A stretch of 64,000 nucleotides of DNA from Candidatus Westeberhardia cardiocondylae. GTDB taxonomy: Bacteria > Pseudomonadota > Gammaproteobacteria > Enterobacterales > Enterobacteriaceae. How positions within the stretch are numbered: the stretch's first letter is position 1; the number at the start of each line of letters is the position of its first letter. Position numbers and translations under genes: made by a program. This document shows positions 21,869 through 33,153 of this stretch, one piece after another. Location of the stretch: positions 37,763-101,762 of the forward strand of contig JABYQB010000002.1 of the NCBI GenBank assembly GCA_024648785.1. Direction: 5' to 3'. The notes under the pieces were generated by a model. The model did not search any database and was not told where the DNA came from. It saw nothing but the letters and a program-made list of their open reading frames with translations.

Positions 21869-23965
21869 TTGTTAAGTTCTGTTGCTAAAAAATTTAAATA
21901 TGGAAAACATAATATTATTATAGAAACAGGAATGATTGCTAAACAAGCATCATCTTCTGTTTTGGTTAATATGGATGATACAGTAGTTCTTGTAACTGTG
22001 GTCGGGGACAAAAAAATAAAGCCTGGTCAATTATTTTTTCCGTTAATTGTTAATTATCAAGAAAGGACTTATGCTGCTGGAAGATTTCCTGGTGGGTTTT
22101 TTCGTAGGGAGGGTAGACCAAGCGAGAATGAGATATTAATTTCTAGATTAATTGATCGACCAATTCGTCCTTTATTTCCTAAAAATTTTTTTTATGAAGT
22201 TCAGATTGTTGCAACTGTAATGTCTATTAATCCTCAAGTAAATCCAGATATTGTTGCAATTATTGGTTCTTCTGCCGCACTTAGTTTGTCTGATATTCCA
22301 TTTTATGGACCTATTGGAGCATCTCGTGTTGGTTATATTAATAATAAATACGTTTTAAATCCTACTGTTAATGATTTAAAAGAAAGTGAATTAGATTTGA
22401 TTATTTCAGGAACTTGTGATTCTGTATTGATGGTTGAATCTGAATCAAAATTATTAAATGAAGATCAAATTTTCGGAGCAATTGTTTACGGACAGGAAAA
22501 ACAAAAAATAATAATTGAACAAATTAATGAATTAGTGTCAAAAGTTGGTAAAACAAAATGGATATGGAATACATATGAAAATTATGATGACATAAAAACA
22601 AAGATTTTCAAACTAGCTAAATTTAAATTAGAAAAAGCTTATAAAATTTCTAATAAAGATAAAAGATATACTACTATTGAATCCATTAAAATGTATGTTA
22701 AAGACATTTTATGTCGTGAAGGAAATAATTGTGATGAAAATATTTTTCATAATTTTTTTAATGATTTAGAGAAGAGTATTTTTAGAAAACGTATTTTAAA
22801 TGGAGAACCTCGATTAGATGGTAGAAAAAGTAATATGATTCGTAATGTTGATATGAATGTAGGTATTTTTCCAAGAACTCATGGATCTTCAATATTCACT
22901 AAAGGTGAAACTCAAGTTTTAGTTATTGTTACTCTTGGTACTGAAAGAGATGCACAAAATATTGATTCATTAATAGGTGACAGAATAGATCGTTTTTTGT
23001 TTCATTATAATTTTCCATCTTATTGTGTTGGTGAAATAGGTATGGTTGGTCCACCAAAACGTCGTGAAATTGGTCATGGGAAATTGATAAAGAAATCTAT
23101 TCTACCTGTTATGCCAAGTTTGGAAGATTTTCCATATACTGTTCGTGTTGTTTCAGAAATTACTGAATCAAATGGTTCTTCATCTATGGCATCTGTATGT
23201 GGGGCATCTCTTGCATTAATGGATGCTGGAGTACCTATAAAAACGTCAGTTGCTGGTGTTGCAATGGGATTAGTTAAAGATGGAAATCGTTTTGAAATAT
23301 TGTCAGATATTTTAGGAAATGAAGATCATTTTGGAGATATGGATTTTAAAATTTCTGGATCAAAAATTGGTATTACTGCATTGCAAATGGATATTAAAAT
23401 ACTTGATATAAATTACGATATTGTTCGTATGTCTTTATTAAAGGCAAGAGTCGCTTTATTGTCTATAATTGATGATATGGAAAAAGTTATTAAATATCCA
23501 AAAAGAGATATTTCTAAATTTGCTCCTCGTATTTATCTTATGAAGATTAATCCTGATAAAATAAGAGATGTTATTGGTAAAGGTGGTTCTATTGTTCGTT
23601 CTTTGACTGAAGAAACAGGTACTGTAATTGAAATTAAGGAAGATGGTATTATAAAAATAGCTGCAATAGATGTTGAAAAAGCTAAATATGTTATTCGTCG
23701 CATTGAAGATATTGTTACTACAAAAATTGAAGTAGATCGAATTTATAATGGAAAAGTAACTAGAATAGTACATTTTGGTGCATTTGTTTCTATTATTGGT
23801 GGTAAGGAAGGTTTAGTACATATTTCACAAATTTCTGATCAACATGTAAAAAAAGTAGATGATTACTTAAAATTAGGACAAAAAGTATCTGTGAAGGTTT
23901 TAGAAATAGATAATCAAGGACGTGTGCGTTTAAGTATTAAAAAAGCTAATAATATTAAATTTTAG
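21869..23965 (+). CDS. pnp: Polynucleotide phosphorylase
   Basis: PNPase is a phosphorolytic 3'-5' exoribonuclease. The two RNase PH domains ([37 protein letters not shown] in the first; [16 protein letters not shown] and [19 protein letters not shown] in the second) and the C-terminal KH ([12 protein letters not shown]) and S1 ([15 protein letters not shown]) domains are complete. It has 698 residues. The start is TTG at 21869, as in E. coli, preceded by AAGG. Its usual scaffold on RNase E is missing here (see rne), so it probably works alone. Confidence 0.98.
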   Translation: MLSSVAKKFKYGKHNIIIETGMIAKQASSSVLVNMDDTVVLVTVVGDKKIKPGQLFFPLIVNYQERTYAAGRFPGGFFRREGRPSENEILISRLIDRPIRPLFPKNFFYEVQIVATVMSINPQVNPDIVAIIGSSAALSLSDIPFYGPIGASRVGYINNKYVLNPTVNDLKESELDLIISGTCDSVLMVESESKLLNEDQIFGAIVYGQEKQKIIIEQINELVSKVGKTKWIWNTYENYDDIKTKIFKLAKFKLEKAYKISNKDKRYTTIESIKMYVKDILCREGNNCDENIFHNFFNDLEKSIFRKRILNGEPRLDGRKSNMIRNVDMNVGIFPRTHGSSIFTKGETQVLVIVTLGTERDAQNIDSLIGDRIDRFLFHYNFPSYCVGEIGMVGPPKRREIGHGKLIKKSILPVMPSLEDFPYTVRVVSEITESNGSSSMASVCGASLALMDAGVPIKTSVAGVAMGLVKDGNRFEILSDILGNEDHFGDMDFKISGSKIGITALQMDIKILDINYDIVRMSLLKARVALLSIIDDMEKVIKYPKRDISKFAPRIYLMKINPDKIRDVIGKGGSIVRSLTEETGTVIEIKEDGIIKIAAIDVEKAKYVIRRIEDIVTTKIEVDRIYNGKVTRIVHFGAFVSIIGGKEGLVHISQISDQHVKKVDDYLKLGQKVSVKVLEIDNQGRVRLSIKKANNIKF

Positions 23966-24123
23966 ATAAATAATAAGGAATTAATATTTTTTATTGTTTT
24001 ATTTTTATATTTTATATTTTATTTTTTGAGTTAAAAATTATATTTAAGGTAATTAAATAAGAATTAGAAATAATTATTTTATTGAAATATAATTTTAAAT
24101 TTTATTTTTATATTAAAAAAAAT

Positions 24124-24342
24124 TTATTTATCTCTAAATATAATTCGACCTTTTTTTAAGTCATACGGAGTTAATTCTACAATTACTTTATCACCTGTTA
24201 AGATTCTAATATAATTTTTTCTAATTTTACCAGATATATGTGCAATTATTGTGTGACCGTTTTCTAATATTACACGAAACATAGTATTAGGTAATGTATT
24301 TATAACTGTTCCTGTCATTTCAATATTATTTTTTTTGGACAT
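24124..24342 (-). CDS. infA: Translation initiation factor IF1
   Basis: IF1 is a single OB-fold protein that blocks the A site of the 30S subunit during initiation. It has 72 residues, as in E. coli, with [36 protein letters not shown] and [11 protein letters not shown]. It is convergent with pnp and lies just downstream of trxB on the same strand; aat and cydCD, which separate them in E. coli, have been deleted. Confidence 0.97.
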   Translation of the reverse strand: MSKKNNIEMTGTVINTLPNTMFRVILENGHTIIAHISGKIRKNYIRILTGDKVIVELTPYDLKKGRIIFRDK

Positions 24343-24410
24343 ATTTTACCTATTTATGATAAAAATTATAATGTTTGTAATATAATGTATTGTAATAAAA
24401 TTTTTTATTA

Positions 24411-25370
24411 TTAAAGTTTGTTTAAATATTTTTCAGCATCTAATGCTGCCATGCATCCAGTGCTTGCTGCAGTAATTGCTTGTCTATAATTGTTATCTAT
24501 AACATCACCAGCTGCAAATATTCCAGGTATAGAAGTAGATGTCATATTATTTTTTTCAAATTTTACATTTATATACCCATTTTTTAAGTTTAATTGATTT
24601 TCAAACAATGTAGTATTTGGTTTGTATCCAATAGCTATAAATAATCCTGATATTTGTATATATTGTGTAATATTTGTGTTATTTTTTTGTATATATATTC
24701 CAGTAATTTCTTCTGTATTTCCTTGTATTTTTTTAATAACACAATTTTTGTGTAATATAATATTTTTATATTTAGAATTTGATATTTTGTCAATAAGAAT
24801 TTTTTCTGCTTTAAATATATTACGTCGATGTATCAAATGTATTTCAAGTGCAATTTTTGATAAATATAATGCTTCTTCTATAGCAGTATTACCACCACCA
24901 ACAATAGCTACTATTTTATTTTTATAAAAAAATCCATCACAAATAGCACAAGTAGATATTCCTTTATTTTTATATTTTTTTTCGTTTTGTAATCCAAGAG
25001 TTTTTGGTGAAGAACCAGTTGCAATTATTAATGAATCACAAGTATATTCAAAATTGTTACCTTTTAAGTAAAAAGGTTTTTTTGTAAAATTTATTTTAAT
25101 TATATGATCATGAATAATTTTTACATGAAATTTTTTTGCATGATTATTCATTCTATTCATTAATGTATAACCTGTTAATTTATTTGAATCTCCTGGCCAA
25201 TTTTCGATATTTTCTGTATTCATTAATTGCCCACCTTTTTCTGATCCAGTAATTAATATTGGTTTTAAGTTAGCTCTAGCTGAATATATAGATGCTGTAT
25301 AACCTGCAGGTCCTGATCCTAGTATAATTAGTTTATTGTGTTTTATATCATTAAAACTTTTTAATTTCAT
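24411..25370 (-). CDS. trxB: Thioredoxin reductase
   Basis: This FAD enzyme uses NADPH to reduce thioredoxin in the cytoplasm. The FAD site [17 protein letters not shown] is near residues 17-33. The redox-active CAIC pair is in [14 protein letters not shown] at about 136-139, and the NADPH site is [17 protein letters not shown]-binding FAAGDVIDN lies near the C-terminus. It has 319 residues, full length. It is 68 bases upstream of infA on the same strand and is divergent from serS. Confidence 0.96.
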   Translation of the reverse strand: MKLKSFNDIKHNKLIILGSGPAGYTASIYSARANLKPILITGSEKGGQLMNTENIENWPGDSNKLTGYTLMNRMNNHAKKFHVKIIHDHIIKINFTKKPFYLKGNNFEYTCDSLIIATGSSPKTLGLQNEKKYKNKGISTCAICDGFFYKNKIVAIVGGGNTAIEEALYLSKIALEIHLIHRRNIFKAEKILIDKISNSKYKNIILHKNCVIKKIQGNTEEITGIYIQKNNTNITQYIQISGLFIAIGYKPNTTLFENQLNLKNGYINVKFEKNNMTSTSIPGIFAAGDVIDNNYRQAITAASTGCMAALDAEKYLNKL

Positions 25371-25791
25371 TATTAGGTCCTTATTATGTATTTTGTTTTA
25401 AATATATAATGTTTAAAATTATATAAATTATAAATATTATTTATTTATTTAAATTTTATAAAAGTAATATAAATTATTTAAATAACTTTAATGTTTGTTT
25501 CTCATTTGTTATGATTGTATTTTATTAATTTTCTTATTTTTATTTTATTATATATTTTATATTTTATATATTCTGTTATAAAATATTTTTGTTGTATTGT
25601 AATTATATACAAAAATATTTATATATTTAATATAATTTTTTATTTTCTGTTTGTTTTATATTTAAAAATATTTTATTCTAAGTTAATTATTGATATTGTT
25701 GTTTATTGTATTAAAAATTTATTTTGTTTAGTTTGTTTTATAAAATTTATTATATTTTTATATATTACATTTATTTTATTAAAAATTAATT
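25371..25791. other. Divergent spacer between trxB and serS
   Basis: About 420 bases. In E. coli lrp, ftsK, lolA and rarA lie between trxB and serS; all have been deleted with no remnant I can see. A 94-codon open frame (25515-25799) is only Phe/Ile/Tyr-rich A/T sequence that runs into serS, and I do not regard it as a gene. Promoters for trxB and serS must lie here. Confidence 0.5.
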
Positions 25792-27084
25792 ATGCTTGAT
25801 TATAATTTGCTTCGTTATGAACTTAATAAAGTTGCTAAAAAATTGTCCAGAAGAAAATTTTTCTTAGATGTAGTGAACTTTCGTAAACAAGAGAAAAAAA
25901 GAAAAATGTTACAAATTAAAGTAGAAAATTTACAATTTAAACGTAATATTCAATCTAAATTATTTGGTAAAAATAAAAATTGTGGTAAAAATGTTGAAAA
26001 ATTACATGAAGAAATTAAGAATATAAACGAATGTTTAAAAATTGCTAAATATAAATTAAATTTATTAAAAAAAAAAATATATAATGATATGTTATCATTT
26101 CCAAATATTCCTGATAATTTTATACCTGATGGGTATAATATTGAAAATAATGTGGAAATTTTTCGATGGGGTATTCCAAAAAAATTTAATTTTTCTATCA
26201 AAGATCATATGGAACTTGGAAAAATATTAGATGGTTTGGATTTTTCTTCGTCAGTTAAATTAGTTGGTTCCCGTTTTGTAGTTATGAAAGGTAAAATTGC
26301 ATGTATGCATCGTGCATTAATACAATTTATGTTAGACGTTCATATCAAAAAACATGGGTATCAAGAATATTTAGTTCCATATTTGTCAAATATTACTTCA
26401 TTATATGGAAGTTGCCAACTTCCTTTATTATCTAATGAGATGTATTATGTTAATTTTACTAAAAAAAGTAAAATTAATAATACTTATGCACTTATTCCGA
26501 CCGCAGAAGTACCTTTAATTAATTTAATGAAAGATAAGATTTTTGAAGAAAAAATGTTACCTATAAAAATTATTTCTCATACTCCTTGTTTTAGATCAGA
26601 GGCTGGTTCATATGGATCTAATAATCAAGGATTAATTAGAATGCATCAATTTGATAAAGTAGAAATAGTTCAAGTAGTAAAACCAGAAAAATCAATGGAA
26701 GCTTTAGAAGAAATAACTAGTCACGCGGAAAAGATATTAAAATTATTAAATTTACCATATAGGAAAATTATTTTATGTGCAGGAGATCTTGGTTTTTCAT
26801 CATGCAAAACATATGATTTAGAGGTGTGGTTACCATCTCATAATAATTATTGTGAAATTTCATCATGTTCTAACACTGGTGACTTTCAATCAAGAAGGAT
26901 TAAAGCGCGTTATAGAAAAAAAAATAATAGTAAATTACAATTTGTACATATGTTAAATGGTTCTGGGTTGGCAATTAGTAGAACTTTAGCAGCAATTCTT
27001 GAAAATTATCAATTGTCTAATGGTTTTGTTGAGGTTCCATTGGTTTTAAGAGATTACATGGATGGATTAACTTATATAAAATAA
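25792..27084 (+). CDS. serS: Seryl-tRNA synthetase
   Basis: This class II synthetase charges tRNA-Ser; two substrates, Ser(UGA) and Ser(CGA), are in this window. The N-terminal antiparallel coiled coil (about 28-105) that holds the long variable arm is present. Class II motif 2 (TPCFRSEAGSYG) and motif 3 (LNGSGLAISRTLAAILENYQ) are intact. It has 430 residues, identical to E. coli in length. An in-frame A11 tract at 26067-26077 lies in the coiled coil. Confidence 0.97.
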   Translation: MLDYNLLRYELNKVAKKLSRRKFFLDVVNFRKQEKKRKMLQIKVENLQFKRNIQSKLFGKNKNCGKNVEKLHEEIKNINECLKIAKYKLNLLKKKIYNDMLSFPNIPDNFIPDGYNIENNVEIFRWGIPKKFNFSIKDHMELGKILDGLDFSSSVKLVGSRFVVMKGKIACMHRALIQFMLDVHIKKHGYQEYLVPYLSNITSLYGSCQLPLLSNEMYYVNFTKKSKINNTYALIPTAEVPLINLMKDKIFEEKMLPIKIISHTPCFRSEAGSYGSNNQGLIRMHQFDKVEIVQVVKPEKSMEALEEITSHAEKILKLLNLPYRKIILCAGDLGFSSCKTYDLEVWLPSHNNYCEISSCSNTGDFQSRRIKARYRKKNNSKLQFVHMLNGSGLAISRTLAAILENYQLSNGFVEVPLVLRDYMDGLTYIK

Positions 27085-27300
27085 TTAAAAAAATAAATAT
27101 ATATTAACAATAAATTATTAATTTATTTTATTAAATTTTATTAAGTAATTTATTAATTTTTTGTAATTTTTTCATATATTAATTTTTATATTTTGTTTAT
27201 TAAAATATTTATTAAATGTAAATTTAAATATTTTATTATAAAATTTTTTAGTAATTTTACAATTTTTAATTGGATTATTCATTTTTTTATGAAATTTTGT

Positions 27301-27306
27301 TATAAT
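27301..27306 (+). promoter_or_regulatory. Possible -10 box of the Leu-Gln-Met tRNA cluster
   Basis: A perfect TATAAT lies 50 bases before the first tRNA of the cluster. The hexamer at 27278-27283 (TTCATT), 17 bases upstream, is only a weak -35 match. This is plausible as a tRNA promoter, but perfect TATAAT hexamers are common by chance in sequence of this composition. Confidence 0.3.
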
Positions 27307-27355
27307 AATTAAGTATTTTAATTATTTTCTTTAATATTTCAAGTAATTTTTACAC

Positions 27356-27439
27356 GCGGGAGTGGCGAAATTGGAAGACGCGTTAGATTTAGGATCTAAT
27401 GCCAAATAAGGTGTGCGAGTTCAAATCTCGCCTCCCGTA
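27356..27439 (+). tRNA. leuW: tRNA-Leu (TAG)
   Basis: Class II cloverleaf with a long variable arm. The anticodon stem TTAGA/TCTAA encloses loop TTTAGGA with anticodon TAG at 27390-27392. The acceptor GCGGGAG pairs with CTCCCGT (terminal G-U); discriminator A. First of three clustered tRNA genes upstream of miaB. CCA is not encoded. Confidence 0.96.
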
Positions 27440-27474
27440 TTTTTGTATAAAATATGTATGTTATAATAAAAGTT

Positions 27475-27547
27475 TGGGGTATAGCCAAGTGGTAAGGCAG
27501 CGGGTTTTGATCCCGCCATTTCTTAGGTTCGAATCCTGATACCCCAG
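27475..27547 (+). tRNA. glnU: tRNA-Gln (TTG)
   Basis: The acceptor TGGGGTA pairs with TACCCCA, giving the weak U1-A72 pair that glutaminyl-tRNA synthetase recognises; discriminator G. The anticodon TTG is at 27507-27509 in stem GCGGG/CCCGC. glnS is also in this window. CCA is not encoded. Confidence 0.96.
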
Positions 27548-27609
27548 TTTTAATATTTATTAATTGAATATTTTAAAAGAGTTATTTTAAATAAATTTTA
27601 TATTATTTT

Positions 27610-27682
27610 GGCTACGTAGCTCAGTTGGTAGAGCATAGCATTCATAATGCTGAGGTCACAGGTTCAATCCCTGTCGTAGCTA
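27610..27682 (+). tRNA. metT: Elongator tRNA-Met (CAT)
   Basis: The sequence is close to E. coli metT (GGCTACGTAGCTCAGTTGGT at the 5' end). The anticodon CAT is at 27643-27645. The 1-72 position is a G-U pair rather than the initiator mismatch, and the initiator GGG/CCC anticodon stem is absent, so this is the elongator. CCA is not encoded. Confidence 0.94.
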
Positions 27683-28076
27683 TTTTGTTTTATGTATTAT
27701 AAGTACAATTTAATTTAAATATTATTTATTTTTTATATATTGTATGGTTTAATTATATTTATAATTTTTTTATATTTAAAAATATGACATTTATTAAATA
27801 TTTATATGTTAAAATATATTTTATTTATAATTTAAATCAAATTTTCTATATTTTTATTTTATCTAATAATGTTGTATAACATTTTGTATTTAATAAGTTT
27901 AATATTTATTAAATAAAAATATACAAGTTGTTATTTTATTATATTTATGTAAATAATATATATTTATAAATATAAATTTATATTAATTGCAATATTTAAA
28001 TAACATGAATATGTTAATTATGTATTAAATTTCATTTAATTTTTTGAAATTATTATTTTAGTGGAAAAATTTTTTT
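27683..28076. other. Gene-free spacer between tRNA-Met and miaB
   Basis: About 390 bases of A/T-rich DNA with no credible ORF, tRNA or hairpin. The tRNA cluster terminator and the miaB promoter should lie here but cannot be distinguished. Confidence 0.5.
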
Positions 28077-29411
28077 ATGGAAAAAAAGTTATTTATTAAA
28101 ACATGGGGTTGTAAGATGAATGAATATGATTCATCTAAAATAATTAATTTATTAAAATTATTTAATAATTATACATTAACAAAATATCCTGAAGAAGCCG
28201 ATATTTTATTATTAAATACATGTTCTATTAGAGATAAAGCGCAAGAAAAAGTTTTTCATCAATTAGGAAGATGGAAAAAATTAAAAAAAAATAATTCTAA
28301 ATTAATTATTGGTGTTGGGGGGTGTGTAGCTTCACAAGAAGGATATTATATTTATAATAGAGCTAATTATGTAGATATTATATTTGGTCCACAAACTTTA
28401 CATCGTTTACCAAAAATGATTGAATATGTACTTAATACTAAAGAAAAAATAATAGATGTTAGTTTTCCAAAACTTGAAAAGTTTGATTTTTATTTTACTG
28501 AAAAAGTTAATAAACCAATTTCATATATATCTATTATGGAAGGATGTAATAAATTTTGTAGTTTTTGTGTTGTTCCATATACAAGGGGAAAAGAAATTAG
28601 TCGTTCTTGTGATAGCATTTTATGTGAAATTGCTAAACTTGCAGATAATGGAGTAAGAGAAATTAATTTATTAGGTCAAAATGTTAACTCATATTGTAGT
28701 TATCGTGACGATGGTAGTATATGTAAATTTTCTGAATTGTTAAGATTGGTTTCTAATATTGATGGAATTGGAAGAATTCGTTTTATAACTAGTCATCCTG
28801 TTGATTTTACTGATGATATTATTGATGTTTACAGAGATATTCCAAAATTAGCTAGTTTTCTTCATCTTCCATTACAAAGTGGTTCTGACAAAATTTTAAA
28901 AATGATGCATCGTTCTTATACTGTTTTAGAATATAAAGAAATAATAAATAAGTTAAGAAAAGTAAGGCCAGGAATTCATGTTAGTTCAGATTTTATTGTT
29001 GCATTTCCTGGTGAAAATAAAGAAGATTTTCAGAAAACTATAGATGTGATTTCTGAAATAGATTTTGATATGAGTTTTAGTTTTATTTATTCTCCAAGAC
29101 CTGGAACACCAGCTGGTAGTATGAATAATACTATTACAAATAAAGAAAAGAAAAAACGACTTTATATTTTACAAAATCGTATAGAACAACAAGCAATGAA
29201 ATTTAGTCGTAGAATGAAGGGAACCATTCAGTCTGTTTTAGTAGAAGGTATTTCAAAAAAAAACCCCAGAAGATTTTTTGGAAGAACAGAAAATAATCGT
29301 GTAGTAAATTTTCGAGGTACACTTTCTATGATTGGAAAATTTGTTGACATAGAAATTATTGATGTTCATCATCGTTCTTTAAATGGAAATGTAGTTTCTA
29401 TTAATATGTAA
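28077..29411 (+). CDS. miaB: tRNA-2-methylthio-N6-dimethylallyladenosine synthase MiaB
   Basis: This radical-SAM methylthiotransferase adds the methylthio group to i6A37 made by MiaA. The N-terminal UPF0004 domain contributes three Cys ([36 protein letters not shown]). The radical-SAM cluster is CNKFCSFC at about 156-163. The C-terminal TRAM domain ends early: 444 residues compared with 474 in E. coli, losing only the variable tail. An in-frame A9 run lies at 29255-29263. It is followed by ybeY; ybeZ is missing between them. Confidence 0.96.
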   Translation: MEKKLFIKTWGCKMNEYDSSKIINLLKLFNNYTLTKYPEEADILLLNTCSIRDKAQEKVFHQLGRWKKLKKNNSKLIIGVGGCVASQEGYYIYNRANYVDIIFGPQTLHRLPKMIEYVLNTKEKIIDVSFPKLEKFDFYFTEKVNKPISYISIMEGCNKFCSFCVVPYTRGKEISRSCDSILCEIAKLADNGVREINLLGQNVNSYCSYRDDGSICKFSELLRLVSNIDGIGRIRFITSHPVDFTDDIIDVYRDIPKLASFLHLPLQSGSDKILKMMHRSYTVLEYKEIINKLRKVRPGIHVSSDFIVAFPGENKEDFQKTIDVISEIDFDMSFSFIYSPRPGTPAGSMNNTITNKEKKKRLYILQNRIEQQAMKFSRRMKGTIQSVLVEGISKKNPRRFFGRTENNRVVNFRGTLSMIGKFVDIEIIDVHHRSLNGNVVSINM

Positions 29412-29547
29412 TTTTAGTTTTTAATTTAGTAATTAATATTTAATTTTATAAAGATTTTAAAATATTAACATTTAATAAATTTATATTAAATTACAATATT
29501 TTAATTTCATATTATTTTTATTTGTAAAATATTTAATGATATAAAAT

Positions 29548-30012
29548 ATGTTAACTCTTAATTTACAAATTGCTTTAAGCAAGATATATTTTATTCCAAA
29601 AAAAACAGATTTTGAAAGATGGTTAAAATTTGTCTATTTTCCTATATTTTTGAATAAAAGAATATCTGTAAATATTCGTTTAGTAGAAAAACATGAAAGT
29701 ATTAGACTTAATGAATATTTTTGTAATAAAAAACATTTTAGTGATGTTCTTTCATTTCCATTTGAGTACCCTATAATACCACAAAAAAAAAGTAGTATTT
29801 TGTTAGGTGATATTGTAATTTGCCCTGAAGTTTTAGAAAATAAAATTAAAATAAGTAAAAAAATTTTTGAAGAATACTGGGCACATATAGTTATTCATTC
29901 GGCTTTACATTTAGTTAAATATGATCATAAGTCTTTAAAAGATGCTAATATTATGGAAAATATTGAGATAAAACTAATGAAAAAACTTGGCTATAATAAT
30001 CCATATTTATAA
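29548..30012 (+). CDS. ybeY: Endoribonuclease YbeY
   Basis: YbeY is a metal-dependent RNase required for 16S rRNA 3'-end maturation and ribosome quality control. The zinc motif with three His is visible in HSALHLVKYDH near residues 114-124, and KHFSDVLSFPFEYP and LLGDIVICPEV match the family. It has 154 residues (E. coli 155). The neighbouring ybeZ, ybeX and lnt genes of E. coli are absent. Confidence 0.93.
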   Translation: MLTLNLQIALSKIYFIPKKTDFERWLKFVYFPIFLNKRISVNIRLVEKHESIRLNEYFCNKKHFSDVLSFPFEYPIIPQKKSSILLGDIVICPEVLENKIKISKKIFEEYWAHIVIHSALHLVKYDHKSLKDANIMENIEIKLMKKLGYNNPYL

Positions 30013-30271
30013 AATATGTTATTTTAATATTAAAAATTTTTATTGTTAATAATTTTATTAGTATTAAAAATTTTATTTTTATATGTTTTTTATTTCGTTT
30101 AAGATGATTTAAGTAAATTTACATAAAAAAATAATAAATTTCAAAATAATAAACAAAATATTTAAAATAATATAAAATTTTTATTTAAATATTTATATTT
30201 AAATAAAATTAAAATTTTAAATTTTGTTATTTTTATATATTATAAAAAATTATTTGTGTCAATTTAACAAT

Positions 30272-32884
30272 ATGAAAGAATTTTATAAACATGAGGATAT
30301 AGAACATTATATACAAAAATATTGGTATAGTAATAAAATATTTAAAGTAAAAGAAGATTGTAACAAAAAAAAATATTATTGTTTATCTATGATTCCATAT
30401 CCATCAGGCAAATTACATATGGGCCATGTTAGAAATTATACAATAAGTGATGTTATTTCTAGATATCAGAGAATGTTAGGTAAAAATGTTTTACAACCTA
30501 TTGGTTGGGATTCTTTTGGATTACCAGCTGAAAGAGCAGCAATTGTTAATGGTATTTTACCAGATGTTTGGATATCTTCTAATATTAGAATTATGAAAAA
30601 TCAATTAAAAAGTTTGGGTTTTAGTTATGATTGGGATCGTGAAATTAATACTTGCTCTTCAGAGTATTATAAATGGGAACAATGGTTTTTTATTCGTTTA
30701 TATAAAAAGGGTTTGGTATATAAAAAGAAGTCTATTGTAAATTGGTGTTCAAAAGATGAGACTGTTTTGGCAAATGAACAAGTGGTAAATAATAAATGTT
30801 GGCGTTGTAATGAAAATGTAAAGAAAAAAAATATTTCACAATGGTTTATAAAAATTACTTCTTATGCAAATCAATTACTTAATGATTTAAATAAATTGAA
30901 ACAATGGCCTAATCAAGTATTGAAAATGCAACGTAATTGGATTGGAAAATTTAAAGGATTTGAAGTTTCTTTTAATATTTTTAATTATAAAGAAACTATA
31001 ATTATTTATATGAAAAACATTGATTTTTTAATAAATGCTATTTTTGTAAAAATTTCTTTAGATCATTATTTGATATTACAAAATACTTTACTATCCGGAA
31101 TAATAAAAAAATATATTAAAAAACATTATAATTTTGATTTTAATAAAGTTAGTTTTAATGATAGTTGTTTATTTTTAAAAAAACATTATGGAATATTTAC
31201 AGGAGTATATGCAATTCACCCGTTAAGTAAAATAAAATTACCAATTTTTATTGTTGATTATTTTTTAGTTGATTTTTTACATGGGGCGTGGATTGGTTCA
31301 TCAGTTGATAACATAGATGATTTGAATTTTGTTAAAAAATATTTTTTTTTAATTAAACCGATAAATTTTAGTTTATCTAAATATTTTATGGAAAATATTA
31401 ATTATTTTGTTTATAAAGGAAAAATTATATCTAGTTTTGATGTATTTAATTCTTTACATAATAAAGAAAAAAATAAAATAATTATTAATATATTAAATAT
31501 TTTAAAAATTGGTCGATTGAAGGTATTTTATCGTTTACGTGATTGGTGTATTTCAAGACAACGTTATTGGGGGGTTCCAATACCAATTGTAATTTTAGAA
31601 AATGGTTCAATGCAACCAGTATTAAATAAAGATTTACCTGTAATGTTACCGAAATATACTAATTTGAATTACAAAAATTTCAAATTGAAAAATAATATTG
31701 ATTGGGTGAAAATAGTGTATTACGGGAAGAATGCTATTAGAGAAACAGATACGTTTGATACTTTCATGGAATCTTCTTGGTATTTTCATCGTTATACATG
31801 TCCTAATTATAATAAAGGTATGTTACATAGACCTTCCGTGAATTATTGGTTTCCTGTTGATCAATATATAGGAGGAATTGAACATTCTACTATGCATTTA
31901 CTTTATTGTAGATTTTATCATAAACTTCTTCGTGATGAAGGTTTGGTAAATTCTGACGAACCAATTTATCGTTTATTATGTCAAGGTATGGTATTATCAG
32001 ATACTTTTTATTATGTTTCTCAAACTGGTGAAAGAATATGGGTATCACCATTGGAAGTTAATATTCTATCTAAGAATAAAAATGGTAAAATTATAAAAGC
32101 AATTGATTTTCAAGGAAATGAATTGATATATTGTGGGATGAAGAAAATGTCCAAATCAAAAAATAATGGAATAGATCCAGATATTATGATTAAAAAATAT
32201 GGTGCTGATACTATTCGTTTATTTATTATGTTTTCATCCCCTGTTAATATGCCACTTGAGTGGAAAGAGGAAGGGGTAGAAGGTATGCATCGTTTTTTAA
32301 AAAAGTTATGGAATTTAGTATATAAATATATTCAGTTAGATGGATTTATTTCATTAAAAACTGAATGTGACTATGTTACTTTGTCTGAAAATAATAAAAA
32401 ATTATATAATGATATGAATAAAACTATAATAAAAGTTACAGATGATATTGATCGTCGACAATCATTTAATAGCGCTATCTCTTCTATTATAAAATTGTTA
32501 AATGAAATAAAAAATATTTCTGATATCACTTTACAAAATAAAGTTTTAATTAAAAAAGTTTTATTAGTTATTATTAAAATGTTGTACCCATTTGCTCCAC
32601 ATATATGTTTTTTCCTTTGGAAAACTCTTGGTAAAAAAAGAAATATTGATTATGTTTCTTGGCCAATAGCAGAAAAAATTTATGAAGTAAATAAATTAAT
32701 TCTTGTTCAAATTAATGGGAAGTTGCGTGCTAAAGTTATTCTTCCAAATAATGTTAGCGAATCTTCAGTGAAATCTTATATATTTAAAAACAAAATTTTG
32801 TCAAAATTTTTCAATAGAAAATGTTTAATAAAGAAAATATATTTCATTCCAAATAAATTGATAAATTTTGTTGTAATTTATTAA
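30272..32884 (+). CDS. leuS: Leucyl-tRNA synthetase
   Basis: This class I synthetase charges tRNA-Leu; three Leu isoacceptors (GAG, TAG, TAA) are in this window. HIGH-type motif PYPSGKLHMGHVRNYT, GWDSFGLPAE, and KMSKSKNNGIDPD are intact. The CP1 editing domain (about 225-420) is present but diverged, with many substitutions. It has 870 residues from the ATG at 30272, where MKEFYKHEDIEHY matches the family start; the frame stays open to 30224 but that part does not match. A T9 tract at 31342-31350 is in frame. Confidence 0.96.
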   Translation: MKEFYKHEDIEHYIQKYWYSNKIFKVKEDCNKKKYYCLSMIPYPSGKLHMGHVRNYTISDVISRYQRMLGKNVLQPIGWDSFGLPAERAAIVNGILPDVWISSNIRIMKNQLKSLGFSYDWDREINTCSSEYYKWEQWFFIRLYKKGLVYKKKSIVNWCSKDETVLANEQVVNNKCWRCNENVKKKNISQWFIKITSYANQLLNDLNKLKQWPNQVLKMQRNWIGKFKGFEVSFNIFNYKETIIIYMKNIDFLINAIFVKISLDHYLILQNTLLSGIIKKYIKKHYNFDFNKVSFNDSCLFLKKHYGIFTGVYAIHPLSKIKLPIFIVDYFLVDFLHGAWIGSSVDNIDDLNFVKKYFFLIKPINFSLSKYFMENINYFVYKGKIISSFDVFNSLHNKEKNKIIINILNILKIGRLKVFYRLRDWCISRQRYWGVPIPIVILENGSMQPVLNKDLPVMLPKYTNLNYKNFKLKNNIDWVKIVYYGKNAIRETDTFDTFMESSWYFHRYTCPNYNKGMLHRPSVNYWFPVDQYIGGIEHSTMHLLYCRFYHKLLRDEGLVNSDEPIYRLLCQGMVLSDTFYYVSQTGERIWVSPLEVNILSKNKNGKIIKAIDFQGNELIYCGMKKMSKSKNNGIDPDIMIKKYGADTIRLFIMFSSPVNMPLEWKEEGVEGMHRFLKKLWNLVYKYIQLDGFISLKTECDYVTLSENNKKLYNDMNKTIIKVTDDIDRRQSFNSAISSIIKLLNEIKNISDITLQNKVLIKKVLLVIIKMLYPFAPHICFFLWKTLGKKRNIDYVSWPIAEKIYEVNKLILVQINGKLRAKVILPNNVSESSVKSYIFKNKILSKFFNRKCLIKKIYFIPNKLINFVVIY

Positions 32885-33153
32885 AATTACATTTTTGATT
32901 TTGTCAAAAATTAATTTTATAAGATATATTATACTAATTTTAGTAAAATATAAATTATTTATATTTATAAAAACTTATATTTATTTTTACATTTATTATT
33001 TTTTCAAAATTTAATTTTTATATATTATTATTTTAGTAAATAAATTTTATATTTAAAAAAATTAAATTTAATTTATAATTTATATTATGTTTAAAATATT
33101 TAAATTTTAAAATATTTTAAAGTGAAATCTTTATAAAATTTACAGGTAATTAT

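Noticed and set aside
25515..25799. 94-codon open frame upstream of serS, membrane-like
   Set aside because: Composition is simply translated A/T spacer (Phe, Ile, Tyr), it has no ribosome-binding site, no family match and runs into the serS start.
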